A stretch of DNA of 64,000 bases from Bimastos eiseni (lineage: Eukaryota; Annelida; Clitellata; Crassiclitellata; Lumbricidae). Below, piece by piece: positions 1 to 11,453 of this stretch; within the stretch, counting starts at the first letter, position 1; each line of letters starts with the position of its first letter. The stretch is from the NCBI GenBank assembly GCA_959347315.1, contig OY365816.1, positions 28,167,207 to 28,231,206 on the forward strand, in the 5' to 3' direction. The notes beneath the pieces were generated by a model, which was not told where the DNA came from, did not search any database, and was given only the letters and a program-made list of their open reading frames with translations. The translations under genes and the position numbers were made by a program.

Positions 1-3000
1 CTCCTTTATCTCCTCCTCCTCCTTTATCTCCTCATTCTCCTTTATCTCCTCCTCCTCCTTTATCTCCTCCTCCTCCTCCTTTATCTCCTCCTCCTCCTCT
101 ATCTCCTCCTCCTTTATCTCCTCATCCTCCTCTATCTCCTCCTCCTCCTTTATCTCCTCCTCCTCCTCCTTTATCTCCTCATTCTCCTTTATCTCCTCCT
201 CCTCCTCCTTTATCTCCTCATTCTCCTTTATCTCCTCATTCTCCACTATCTCCTCCTCCTCCTCCTTTATCTCCTCATTCTCCTCCTTTATCTCCTCATT
301 CTCCTTTATCTCCTCATTCTCCTTTATCTCCTCATCCTCCTTTATCTCCTCCTCCTCCTCCTTTATCTCCTCCTCCTCCTTTATCTCCTCCTCCTTTATC
401 TCCTCCTCCTTTATCTCCTCATCCTCCTTTATCTCCTCCTCCTCCTCCTTTATCTCCTCCTCCTCCTTTATCTCCTCCTCCTTTATCTCCTCCTCCTTTA
501 TCTCCTCATCCTCCTTTATCTCCTCCTCCTCCTCCTTTATCTCCTCATTCTCCTTTATCTCCTCCTCCTCCTCCTTTATCTCCTCATTCTCCTTTATCTC
601 CTCATTCTCCATTATCTCCTCCTCCTCTTTTATCTCCTCGTCCTCCTTTATCTCCTCCTCCTCCTCCTCCTCCTTTATCTCCTCATTCTCCTTTATCTCC
701 TCATTCTCCTTTATCTCCTCCTCCTCCTTTATCTCCTCATTCTCCTTTATCTCCTCATCCTCCTTTATCTCCTCCTCCTCCTCCTTTATCTCCTCCTCCT
801 CCTTTATCTCCTCCTCCTTTATCTCCTCATCCTCCTTTATCTCCTCCTCCTCCTTTATCTCCTCCTCCTCCTCCTTTTACTCCTCATTCTCCTTTATCTC
901 CTCCTCCTCCTCCTTTATCTCCTCATTCTCCTTTATCTCCTCATTCTCCATTATCTCCTCCTCCTCCTCCTTTATCTCCTCCTCCTTTATCTCCTCCTCC
1001 TTTATCTCCTCATCCTCCTTTATCTCCTCCTCCTCCTCCTTTATCTCCTCATTCTCCTTTATCTCCTCCTCCTCCTCCTTTATCTCCTCATTCTCCTTTA
1101 TCTCCTCATTCTCCATTATCTCCTCCTCCTCCTCCTTTATCTCCTCATTCTCCTCCTTTATCTCCTCATTCTCCTTTATCTCCTCATTCTCCTTTATCTC
1201 CTCCTCCTCCTTTATCTCCTCGTCCTCCTTTATCTCCTCCTCCTCCTCCTCCTTTATCTCCTCATTCTCCTTTATCTCCTCATTCTCCTTTATCTCCTCC
1301 TCCTCCTTTATCTCCTCATTCTCCTTTATCTCCTCCTCCTCCTCCTTTATCTCCTCCTCCTCCTTTATCTCCTCATCCTCCTTTATCTCCTCCTCCTCCT
1401 TTATCTCCTCCTCCTCCTCCTTTATCTCCTCATTCTCCTTTATCTCCTCATTCTCCTTTATCTCCTCCTCCTCCTCCTTTATCTCCTCATTCTCCTTTAT
1501 CTCCTCATTCTCCATTATCTCCTCCTCCTCCTCCTTTATCTCCTCATTCTCCTCCTTTATCTCCTCATTCTCCTTTATCTCCTCATTCTCCTTTATCTCC
1601 TCATCCTCCTTTATCTCCTCCTCCTCCTCCTTTATCTCCTCCTCCTTTATCTCCTCCTCCTTTATCTCCTCCTCCTTTATCTCCTCATCCTCCTTTATCT
1701 CCTCCTCCTCCTCCTTTATCTCCTGATTCTCCTTTATCTCCTCCTCCTCCTTTATCTCCTCATTCTCCTTTATCTCCTCCTCCTCCTTTATCTCCTCCTC
1801 CTCCTCCTTTATCTCCTCATTCTCCTTTATCTCCTCATCCTCCTTTATCTCCTCATTCTCTTTTATCTCCTCATCCTCCTTTATCTCCTCCTCCTCCTCC
1901 TTTTTCTCCTCATTCTCCTTTATCTCCTCCTCCTCGTTTATCTCCTCCTCCTCCTCCTTTATCTCCTCATTCTCCTTTATCTCCTCATCCTCCTTTATCT
2001 CCTCCTCCTCCTCCTTTATCTCCTCATCCTCCTCCTTTATCTCCTCATCCTCCTTTATCTCATCCTCCTCCTCCTTTATCTCCTCCTCCTCCTCCTTTAT
2101 CTCCTCCTCCTCCTCCTTTATCTCCTCATTCTTCTTTATCTCCTCCTCCTCCTTTATCTCCTCCCCCTCCTCCTTTATCTCCTCATTCTCCTTTATCTCC
2201 TCATCCTCCTTTATCTCCTCCTCCTCCTCCTTTATCTCCTCCTTCTCCTTTATCTCCTCATTCTCCTTTATCTCCTCCTCCTCCTTTATCTCCTCCTCCT
2301 CCTTTATCTCCTCCTCCTCCTCCTTTATCTCCTCCTCCTCCTCCTTTATCTCCTCATTCTCCTTTATCTGCTCATCCTCCTTTATCTCCTCATTCTCCTT
2401 TATCTCCTCCTCCTCCTCCTTTATCTCCTCCTCCTCCTCCTTTATCTCCTCCTCCTCCTCCTTTATCTCCTCATTCTCCTTTATCTCCTCCTCGTCCTCC
2501 TTTATCTCCTCGTCCTCCTTTATCTCCTCCTCCTCCTTTATCTCCTCATCCTCCTTTATCTCCTCCTCCTCCTTTATCTCCTCCTCCTCCTCCTTTATCT
2601 CCTCATTCTTCTTTATCTCCTCCTCCTCCTTTATCTCCTCCTCCTCCTTTATCTCCTCATTCTCCTTTATCTCCTCATCCTCCTTTATATCCTCCTCCTC
2701 CTCCTTTATCTCCTCATTCTCATTTATCTCCTCCTCCTCCTTTATCTCCTCCTCCTCCTCCTTTATCTCCTCATTCTCCTTTATCTCCTCATCCTCTTTT
2801 ATCTCCTCCTCCTCCTCCTTTATCTCCTCCTCCTCTTTTATCTCCTCCTCCTCCTTTATCTCCTCCTCCTCCTTTATCTCCTCATTCTCCTTTATCTCCT
2901 CATCCTCCTTTATCTCCTCCTCCTCCTCCTTTATCTCCTCATTCTCCTTTATCTCCTCCTCCTCCTTTATCTCCTCCTCCTCCTCCTTTATCTCCTCCTC

Positions 3001-3695
3001 CTCCTTTATCTCCTCCCCCTCCTCCTTTATCTCCTCATCCTCCTTTATCTCCTCCTCCTCCTCCTTTATCTCCTCATTCTCCTTTATCTCCTCATCCTCC
3101 TTTATCTCCTCCTCCTCCTCCTTTATCTCCTCATCCTCCTCCTTTATCTCCTCATCCTCCTTTATCTCATCCTCCTCCTCCTTTATCTCCTCCTCCTCCT
3201 CCTTTATCTCCTCCTCCTCCTCCTTTATCTCCTCATTCTTCTTTATCTCCTCCTCCTCCTTTATCTCCTCCCCCTCCTCCTTTATCTCCTCATTCTCCTT
3301 TATCTCCTCCTCCTCCTTTATCTCCTCCTCCTCCTCCTTTATCTCCTCATTCTCCTTTATCTCCTCATTCTCCTTTATCTTCTCCTCCTCCTTTATCTCC
3401 TCCTCCTCCTCCTTTATCTCCTCCTCCTCCTTTATCTCCTCCTCCTCCTCCTTTATCTCCTCATTCTCCTTTATCTCCTCATTCTCTTTTATCTCCTCAT
3501 CCTCCTTTATCTCCTCCTCCTCCTTTATCTCCTCCTCCTCCTTTATCTCCTCCTCCTCCTTTATCTCCTCATTCTTTTTTATCTCCTCATCCTCCTTTAT
3601 CTCCTCCTCCTCCTTTATCTCCTCCTCCTCCTTTATCTCCTCCTCCTCCTTTATCTCCTCATTCTTTTTTATCTCCTCATCCTCCTGCAGCAGTG
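1..3695. repeat. Pyrimidine-rich CTC/TTTATC minisatellite array, continues past left edge
   Basis: The stretch consists almost entirely of units such as CTCCTCCTCCTTTAT, 12 to 24 bases long, with unit lengths differing by multiples of three. Variants carry CTCATT, CTCATC, CTCGTC or CCATTAT. Higher-order copies are visible; for example the block at about 2017-2190 recurs at about 3120-3290. The plus strand is polypyrimidine and the minus strand is GA-rich. The array begins before base 1 and ends near 3695, where ordinary sequence takes over. Confidence 0.97.
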
Positions 3696-3711
3696 AATTC
3701 ATCTTGCTCAT
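877..3711 (-). CDS. Acidic EEIKE-repeat open frame, 944 codons, doubtful gene
   Basis: The minus strand of the minisatellite reads as a single frame starting MSKMNSLLQ and continuing as permutations of EEIKE, EEEEIKE, ENEEIKE and EDEEIKE to a TAA at 877-879. The stop is a two-base change of the usual ATA (Ile) codon. Beyond it the same frame stays open to the window edge. No domain, signal peptide or membrane segment is visible, and no promoter or splice partner was recognised. Triplet-based slippage would keep the frame open without selection, so this may be a by-product of the repeat. If expressed it would be a highly charged, coiled or disordered protein. Confidence 0.25.
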   Translation of the reverse strand: MSKMNSLLQEDEEIKKNEEIKEEEEIKEEEEIKEEEEIKEDEEIKKNEEIKEEEEIKEEEEIKEEEEIKEDEEIKENEEIKENEEIKEEEEEIKEEEEIKEEEEEIKEEEKIKENEEIKENEEIKEEEEEIKEEEEIKENEEIKEEGEEIKEEEEIKKNEEIKEEEEEIKEEEEEIKEEEDEIKEDEEIKEEDEEIKEEEEEIKEDEEIKENEEIKEEEEEIKEDEEIKEEGEEIKEEEEIKEEEEEIKEEEEIKENEEIKEEEEEIKEDEEIKENEEIKEEEEIKEEEEIKEEEEIKEEEEEIKEDEEIKENEEIKEEEEEIKEEEEINENEEIKEEEEDIKEDEEIKENEEIKEEEEIKEEEEIKKNEEIKEEEEEIKEEEEIKEDEEIKEEEEIKEDEEIKEDEEEIKENEEIKEEEEEIKEEEEEIKEEEEEIKENEEIKEDEQIKENEEIKEEEEEIKEEEEEIKEEEEIKEEEEIKENEEIKEKEEIKEEEEEIKEDEEIKENEEIKEEGEEIKEEEEIKKNEEIKEEEEEIKEEEEEIKEEEDEIKEDEEIKEEDEEIKEEEEEIKEDEEIKENEEIKEEEEEINEEEEIKENEEKKEEEEEIKEDEEIKENEEIKEDEEIKENEEIKEEEEEIKEEEEIKENEEIKEEEEIKENQEIKEEEEEIKEDEEIKEEEIKEEEIKEEEIKEEEEEIKEDEEIKENEEIKENEEIKEENEEIKEEEEEIMENEEIKENEEIKEEEEEIKENEEIKENEEIKEEEEEIKEEEEIKEDEEIKEEEEIKEEEEEIKENEEIKEEEEIKENEEIKENEEIKEEEEEEIKEDEEIKEEEEIKENEEIKENEEIKEENEEIKEEEEEIMENEEIKENEEIKEEEEEIKENEEIKEEEEEIKEDEEIKEEEIKEEEIKEEEEEIMENEEIKENEEIKEEEEEIKENEE

Positions 3712-4850
3712 TCCTCGTGTCCTTTTCTCATCTTCAATACTCGGAAGAACTTGTAAGAAGACGCGTAGTCCCGTGAGCAGAGGGGGAGTGGCACCGATGG
3801 GGTTGAGGTGTCGTCACATCCTCTCATCTTCTTCTATACTGTGCTCATCCATCCTCTCTCCTCCTGTATCCTCTCTCGTCTTCTATCAACCCTTTTTGCA
3901 TCCTCTTCTCTCCTCACATATCCATTCCTCTCTTCCTGTATTCTCGTCGTATATCCTCATTACTGTATCCTCTCCTCCTCGCTCTTATCTTTTTCTCTAT
4001 TCCGGTTCTCTCTCCTCATTAATCCTCGTCTCTACTCCTCTCCTCTGTTGGCCTCGTTTGGTTAACCCCGACTCGTTAACCCTCTTATCTGGAGATGGTT
4101 TCGTCTGGGATAAGATCTACATCTGCAAGTGGAACCCTTGCCTTGGCTGCTGCTGCTGCTGCGCTGCTAATACTCCGTCCTTGTGTCGATCACATCGGTT
4201 AATCTTATCATCCTTTGGAACTGGAATCCTAATGGCTCAATATATCTATGTAGTCTGTGGCTGGCATTTGGCTTCTTCCATCTGTGGCTGAGAAAGATCT
4301 TAGCAGGGGGTGTTTGGGTGGGTGGGTAGATAGGGTGTTTGGGTGGGCAGGCTGAGGGTGTTATATGTGGGCACGATATGCGAGTCTTTTGATTTATTGC
4401 CTTTTTCGGGTGTCTTCTTCAATATTGAGCGAGATTAGTTTTTCTTCCCATTCTCACCCTTGGCATTTGCTTTCATTTATAGAGAGCATGTAGTTCGGAG
4501 TGGAATAAAAAGCTTTGGCATTTGCTTTCATTTAAGGAACTACTTCCCAGTGGATTAAAAAATATGTTTGACCGATCTTTTCTGTTTTCTCACGTGCTGA
4601 CTGGGCAGAAGTATATTTCGCGATGTTTGCTTCCATCAGCCAACTCCGATATAATGAAAAAAATGGCTGTATACTCTCAGGATGAGCCAGCGAGGAAGAG
4701 GACTGGCCCCTGCTCTTGTATTCCGAGGTCAAGAAAATGAATTCGTTAATATTTCTAAATAATGGTCACTTCTTAGGGCTTACTGTTACTCTTCCTGTTC
4801 TTATGTACCCAGAACAGAGAGTAGTATTTTCAGTGTAATAGATCATTAGC
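3712..4850. other. Intergenic, degenerate pyrimidine-rich tail of the array and small duplications
   Basis: 3800-4040 still carries scattered TCCTC and TCCTCTC runs, probably decayed array. At 4300-4370 there are GGTGTTTGGGTGGG repeats. A duplication of about 54 bp is visible (TTGGCATTTGCTTTCATTTA at about 4461 and again at about 4513). Open frames here have low-complexity composition, and I see no convincing exon. Confidence 0.5.
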
Positions 4851-4990
4851 ATCGCCCTCCTATTTTATCCAGGCTTGGGACTGGCACTGTCAAGAGTGAA
4901 AACAGTGTCGGAGTTAAGAATCGAACCGTGGCATAATTATGCGAAAGCAAGCAAGCAAGCAGTCTAACCATTAAACAAGAGATATGCTGG
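4850..4990 (-). mobile_element. tRNA-derived SINE fragment
   Basis: Read on the minus strand, this contains an A-box-like TGGTTAGACTG and, about 45 bases later, a B-box-like GGTTCGATTCT. These are followed by a body with CAGTGCCAGTCCCAAGCCT and GGATAAA. The same body occurs twice in tandem at 45925-46030. An internal pol III promoter followed by a shared body is the usual structure of a tRNA-derived SINE. The family name is not known to me. Confidence 0.6.
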
Positions 4991-5127
4991 ATACAACCAG
5001 GTCTTAAGCTTAAGTTTGTTTATTTAGGATTTTTTTTTTGGTTATTTATTTCAAAATATATCAATCAATTTGCAAATCGTCCAAGATGGCGATCTAATCG
5101 GAAGATCATTCTTTTCATCATTTTCAG

Positions 5128-8100
5128 GCACTGCGCTCGGCCATAGCTCGGACAATCTCTCGATCTCGATCCTGTTCAGCCCCGATCGGAAGCTGCTCCA
5201 CGACTCCCTGCAGAACTTCCTTCTGCTCGACAGCCACTACCGCCACCTGGTGTACTCCGGGCAGACCATCGCTGGAAGCGGCAGCTGGATCCTACCGGAT
5301 GATGTCTTCACGTTTCGCAACTTTGTCAAGATCCTCAAGGACATGGATAGCGTGGGGGTCGGTGGAGACGGAAAGGGTTTCGCTCTGACTGTCAGTTCCA
5401 CCTCCGAATGGGACTGGAACAAGAGCAACTTCTCCCGACTGTCAAACCTCGGAGTGAGGCTCGCTGTTGTGCCTGGTGGGATTTCAGGCCAAGATTTCGG
5501 CGGCTTTCGATCGTTTCTCGATCCTCTGGTGGCCGTGATCGACATGAAGGACGTGCTGAAGGAGTCGTCAACCGTGGGAATGATCAACTTTTCCGGTCCG
5601 ACGCTCTACATCTTTCCAGGCGGTAACGGGAGCTCGGCACTCTTCGGAGTGAAGGGTTTCACTGGGCTGGTCGATGGAGGATACAGCCGGAGGTCCTGCT
5701 CCTGGCATTTCTCGAGGCACCTCCATCAGATTGACATGGTGATCCTCTCACACCTTGGGGCAAACAACTTTCTTGGAATGCAGTCTTTCCTCGAGCGGAA
5801 GATCGAGGCGGGTTCTCCGGACGTTGGTTCCGTCTTCTTCAACTGCCCGGAGAAGTTCCGGAAGCTCTCTCCGGGCCTGGACAGCCTCAAGGTGAATCTG
5901 TTTGACGCGGGCGCCGCGCTTTCCGAGAAGCTGGCCGCAGTCGGTCTCCAGCCCCAGCCGTGTTTCGCCCCGCAGCCGTACCAACCCATCACCCTCTACA
6001 ACAAGGTGGGCTTTGGCTCCGTCGACATGTACGTCCTCAACCCAGTCCAGAACTCAGAGGAGTTGAAAGGTTTTCTTCACCAGTGGGCGACGCGAGCAGA
6101 GTCAGAGTCGTTTTCTGCTCATTCAGGAGTTCCGCTGAGCAGCGCGCTCTCAGTGAGCGTTCTCCTGGTGTGGAAGCCGTTTTCACCAACAGCGAAGATC
6201 ATCCGGATACTCTTTCCCGGCGGAACACCCCAGGGAAAGATCTTTGAAGGCCTAGACCGCCTGAAGAACATTCCAGTGTTCGAGCGCTCCGAATGTTCAC
6301 AGGTGGAGCTGAGTGTGAAGCCCTCGAAAGTGGCGCAGGTCCGACCGACCACTCTGAAACCGACGGCCGCGAAAGTTAACGGAAACTTGGACCATAAGGA
6401 AACTGCCAAGGCAAAAGCGACAAATGGGAGCAGGGACTCAGTGGGAGGAAAAGCAAATGCAAGGGAACCAGTATTAGTGAAAGCCAGCATCACCCAAAGA
6501 GCCACAAAAATGGAACCCAAGAAGCTGGACACGTCACCTACAAACGGAACTGCCGTGCCAAAGGCGGATTCAAAGTCAACAACCAAACCGGCGTCACCGT
6601 CAAAGCCAGCAAAAGATGTGAAGATGACGTTGAGCAGAAATTTGGAAACCCTACCCTCAAAACGTCTCGCTCAAAAGCCGAGCGAGGCCGAAGTGTCGCC
6701 CAAGAACAAGGTGGCGAAGGCTTCTCAGCCGGAGGCGGTGAAGCAGACTAAACCAGCCAGCCAACCGAAAGCGTCTGAAATAGTGAAACAGACAAAACCG
6801 TTGAACAATGCCAAAGAACCAGTGGCAAAGCAGTTGAATGGCACAAAAGATTCGAGATCGACAAGGCTTTCGGAACCTGCGAAGCAGACGAAGGCATCTT
6901 CAGTTCCAGAGACTGCGAAACACCTAACACCGAAACCAGCGAAAGCGACCAAGGAGTCAGATAAGAAAGGAGCAAAACAAGTCGAGACAAAGAAACCGAA
7001 GCAACCAGAATTGGAGAAGAAGGATGTAGAAAAAGCGGTGAAAGAGGAAGTGGTGTTGATACAGCCAGCAGAGGCGACAAAACAGACTGAAGCTCTGGAA
7101 AATGACGTTGTCAAATCAGTCTGTGTTGAGACCACTGCGGTCGAGCAAACGTCTGCACTCCCGTTGGAAGTGGGTCCAATCGTCGCTGGTGCGGTTTTGA
7201 GTGATGCTGAAGCAGCATCGAGAGCGGTGGATTACGATTTGCCTTCTCCAGAAGACGTTGCACAGATGTCCCAAGAGGACGAGGACTCGTTCGTGGAGGA
7301 ACTGCCGAGGGAGATGGAACCAGGCTTCGGTGGTGACCAGAGGCACAAGGATTTCGGGATTGCTCAGTCCGCAGATCCAGATTTGATTGGTACTCATGAA
7401 CTGCGAGACGACGCAGTGTCCGATGATGTGAAGGCGGTTGATGACGATAAAGTCGATATTGAAAATGGAGTCGAAGGGAACGGGGATTTGGTTTACAGTC
7501 GTGATATTCCTGAGAGCCACAAAAGTTCAGAATTTATGAATGATGTTGATTTTGCCAGTCGGGAAATTGTTATGGATAAAATCGATGCTGAACTCGAGGA
7601 GGATCTGGAGTTCGAAAGAGATGAAGAAGCGGTTAAGAATCTTAATGACTCTGTTGAAGTTGCAAGTGTTGAAGAGGATCAAGAGTTGGGGAATGTTGTG
7701 CATGATCCAGACATCATACCTGGTCATGACATTTCCGGGGTTGTTGAACTCGGAAATGACGAAAATGTTGAAGGGGTTGATGACGGTGAAGAAAAGGAGG
7801 ATCGTGAAGATTTTGTCGGACACCATCACGAAGATGTTGTTCATCACACTGCTGCTGTGGATAAAGATTCTGTGCACGATCACGATGTTCTTGAAGAGCA
7901 TGCAGTAGCCAAAGGTGATGAATTGGAAAAAGATGATATCAGAAATGGTCATGATCTGGAACATCATCATTTGGAAAGTGAACATTATTTGGAGAAAGAA
8001 CAAGCAGAAGAAGATTTGTCAGAATATCGCGATCATGACATTCCGGAAGTTCGTGACGTTGAAAAACAAGAGGAGCCAAACAGTTGGCTGCTGCAAGATA

Positions 8101-11100
8101 GCCGGTCTCCTCTGGCACAGGGTGCTTTCCAGGCAAAAAGAGCCACCGATGGTATGGCCAGATACTGCGAAGAATTCGGCAGCGATGAAGGCGAGGCTCC
8201 AGAGGACAACGAACATCATGTTACTTGTCCTGGAGGCATTCAGTTGCCAGCAAAGAAGGTTGACGATGATGATGAGGAGGAAGAGGATGAAGTGGATGAA
8301 TTGGAAGCAGTTGAAGAAGAGGAGGAGCTGGAGGAGGAAGAGGCGGCAAGGTTCGAAACCGCACATAGAAATGTACCGGAAATTGGATGCGAAGTGGATA
8401 TTTTGTCCGAGGATGTGGAAAACGAAGTTTCTCAGCCAGATGTTTTGGGTTGCAAGCAGCATTTCGGAAAAGAAGACGTGGAGATCGTTGCATCGTCGAG
8501 GGTGGAAAATACGGAGTGTTCCGCGTCGCTGGTGCCAGAGGTCCAGACGGACAGAAGTGAGGAGTTGGCTACCGATGAAGGATTTGGAAGAGACGATGAT
8601 TTCGACAAGAGTGGAAACTTTGCTGCGAATGATCACGGCTTTGGGATGGGTGAAGAGGATTTTGGCAGGGCTGAAAAAGACCTAGGTAGAGGTGATGATT
8701 TTGAAAGAGTTGGTGACTTTGGCAGGTCTGAGGAGGAGATGATTGATGAGATGGAAGGAAAGGACGATGATGCTTCGGATGTCGACTTGTCGGAGAGCAA
8801 GGAGGGACTGATAGCCGGAGAGGGAAGCGGCGGAAGCATCTCCGACAACGAGGCTGAGGAGACAGAGCCGGAAGGGAGGCCTTTGGAATCGATGGATGAT
8901 ACCTTGCCCTGCGCACTGAAGAAAGACACGGCCATCGAAAATCTTGCGGCAATTTGTGCCGAGACAAAGGACGAAAGTTCAGAAAGCGTGGAGAGTCTTT
9001 CTTCAAAAGAACAAATAGTTGGCGTGGCTCGACCAGATTTGGTGGCAGCCTGTGAGTCCTTGAGGCTGCAGGATGTGGAAACAGCCATCGAAACGGAAGA
9101 GGACATTAGAGCATCGGCGGGAGACACGGATGTGGTAGAAGCAGAGGGGATGGGTGGATATGCGCATGGATTTGAAACAGAACAACAACACAATCTATCG
9201 ATGGATGAAGGAATCTTACAAGGCAAACCTCATGATCTTCATCTGTTTGACCGAGAAGAAGAAGATCAGCCATCTTGGAAACTGGACGACATGGCAGCCA
9301 GCCTGGCGCATGACGTCATACAATCGTCATTGGCAGCACAAAACCTGGATGCCTCAGCCTGTTTTGCTTCAGGACCGGTATCGGTGACTCTGCCGAACGG
9401 TACGGAGAAACCAGATCATGAGTTGACTCCAGAAACCTGCAAAGATGTTGCGAACCTTGTTGACACCATGGTCGACACCGTCGCGACCAGCGACAGCACG
9501 TCGAGTGGAAGGTTCAATTATGGATTTGACGACGAACGAAAGGAGGATGCGTTCTCCGCAAATTCTTCTGGTGGGGCCAGCGCAGTTGTCCAACCAGTCC
9601 AGTTAAAGTCTGGGGAAGATTCTGGAGAGTCTGATCTCGACGAAGGACAGGATGCCTGTCATCAGGGACAGCGTGGTCTCGAGTTGGGAAACGAACCGGA
9701 TGACGTGAGTCGATTGGACGAAGGTTTCGAAGAGTCTACCGGAGACGAAAGCCCGGCCAATGTGACAGAGTTGCTTCATCTGAGGGTTGAAAACACGACC
9801 GCCAAGTCACCTTCGAGGGCTGAGGACAATGAAGGAACGTCTGAATTCGCTTATGGAGCATCAGGAGAGTTTGAAGAGGAACCGGAAGATCTGTTTGCAA
9901 GTGCAGGTGGTCCTGCCTCGGAAAAGACCGTGGACAACTCACGTCCACTTCTGGAGTTTGATTCGGACGTCACTGCTACGCATCAGACGGAATTTGGTAA
10001 CGGTTGCGTCGAAGCACATCGCGAGGCAACGGATGCTGCTTGGCAGAGAAACAACCTAAATCCTTTCATAGATCATTCTGTTGAGGCCATAGAAAAGGAA
10101 AATGTTGAACAGGATTTGATGGGTGATGATGACGTAAGGATTTCCAGCAATGCTGGGCTTTTTGAAGGCATGATGGCCAGTGGTTTAAATTCGGAGGAAT
10201 TTGACCGTAAACTGGAAGGCAATGAACAGAGCATTCCAAGTGATGACAATGCTGAGCCAGTCATACCACATGGACATGAACAAGATATGGTGGATGTAAG
10301 AGGTGGTGTTTACCAGAAAGAGACCCCAGAAGATGAAATTGCAGAAATATCAGCACACACAGGGCAGGATTCACTGAGTGCAAATGTAAAGAAATCGCAA
10401 GTAGTTGAAAAAACATCCGACAACAGAAGAACGGCTTCATTTTGGACCCACGACGACAATGTTCAATCGACTGAATCCGCCACCGTCCATGGCGCAGCTG
10501 ACAACATCTTGTACTCTGAAGAGACGACAAGCGACGTTGAAAGAGACATAAACGAAAATCTTGGCGCCGCAACTGGTCCGGAAGACGAGGACGAGGAATT
10601 GGCGGAAGACCTCGAGAAAGTTTCCACCCAAAGCAACGCCTCCGAGGAGGGTGAGTCACGCTCTTCTGCGATCCTCAGCGAACCCCATGAGGGGGCGGAA
10701 AGCCTGGACTCTGACGTGGAGCCGGATCCGGTCAAGAGCTGGGGCCAGCCGATGGGTCTTCCGGCGCCCATGCAGGACTCGAATCGGAACAAGGCAAAGA
10801 TGGGGTCGAGACCAAACAACGAGGCCATGAATGCCACCCTTCCAGCCTCCATGCACGACAAGAAGCCGGCGACGAAAAGCAACGATCGATCGTTCGTTGC
10901 ACCGCAGAAGAAAGCTGGCGATGTTCGAAAGAGCGTAGCGCTCAGGACGGCAGCAGAGCCAATTGAATCGAAAGAGAATGGATCGATCGGAAAAGACGCC
11001 AAGGCCACGATTCCTAAGAAAATGGCTGCCTCGGTGGCACCAATCGCAAAGAAACAGACTGCCACATCTATCGATGTGTCAAAATCCAAGCCGCTGAAAC

Positions 11101-11453
11101 ACGTGGTTCCATTCTACGTTGACCTGACGTACATTCCGGGCAACGGGGATCCAGCGTACGTCGACGCGGATTTCTTCCGGCGAGTGCGAGCGCGCTACTA
11201 CGTCCTGAGCAGCCTAGATCCCGAGCCGCGCGTCCTGTCCTGCCTAGTCGAGGGAAAACAGACCTGGGAGAATAAGGATCTGGCCGTGAACGTCATTCCC
11301 ACCCACGACTCGTCCGCACTCCATCGATGGTTCCACGATAATGCCAGGCTGGTGGAAGAATTGAAGATCTCGCTGCTTCCGGCCGCAAACAAGTGCACAA
11401 TCAAACTCCAGGATAAGGACGACGGATGCTTCGCCTTCCGCATCGAATTCTAA
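5128..11453 (+). CDS. MAP1: MAP1/futsch-family microtubule-associated protein, giant 3' exon (5' exons missing)
   Basis: This is one uninterrupted exon of about 2108 codons ending in TAA at 11451-11453. The 5' boundary is the acceptor TTTTCAG at 5121-5127, giving a phase-1 intron. The frame is open back to an ATG at 5070, but those codons do not resemble MAP1. The first part (to about 6270) matches the MAP1 N-terminal metallo-beta-lactamase-like region, including YIFPGGNGSSALFGVKGF and HQIDMVILSHLGANNFLG. Next come a Lys/Pro/Ala/Thr-rich basic stretch (about 6300-7080) and a very long acidic region (about 7200-10700) with His-rich (about 7820-8040) and poly-Glu (about 8260-8345) parts. After a second basic stretch, the C-terminal light-chain domain runs from HVVPFYVDLTYIPG (about 11100) to CFAFRIEF. 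In MAP1 proteins this domain binds microtubules/actin and pairs with the heavy chain after cleavage. Vertebrate MAP1 genes also use a giant exon. Orthology to MAP1A, B or S cannot be assigned. Confidence 0.93.

Noticed and set aside
1..3711. The EEIKE array as the KKEE/KKEI-type microtubule-binding repeats of MAP1
   Set aside because: It is on the opposite strand from MAP1 and lies upstream of its N-terminal homology exon, so it cannot be part of that protein.
3704..4291. 195-codon plus-strand open frame next to the array
   Set aside because: It consists of Ser/Leu/Pro-rich translation of decayed pyrimidine repeat with no domain resemblance and no splice or family support.
7915..8685. 256-codon plus-strand open frame and a 205-codon minus-strand frame (8019-8636) inside MAP1
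   Set aside because: They overlap the MAP1 exon in other frames. Composition (Met/Arg/Trp-rich, or Phe-rich on the minus strand) is what shifted reading of acidic GAA/GAT codons gives.
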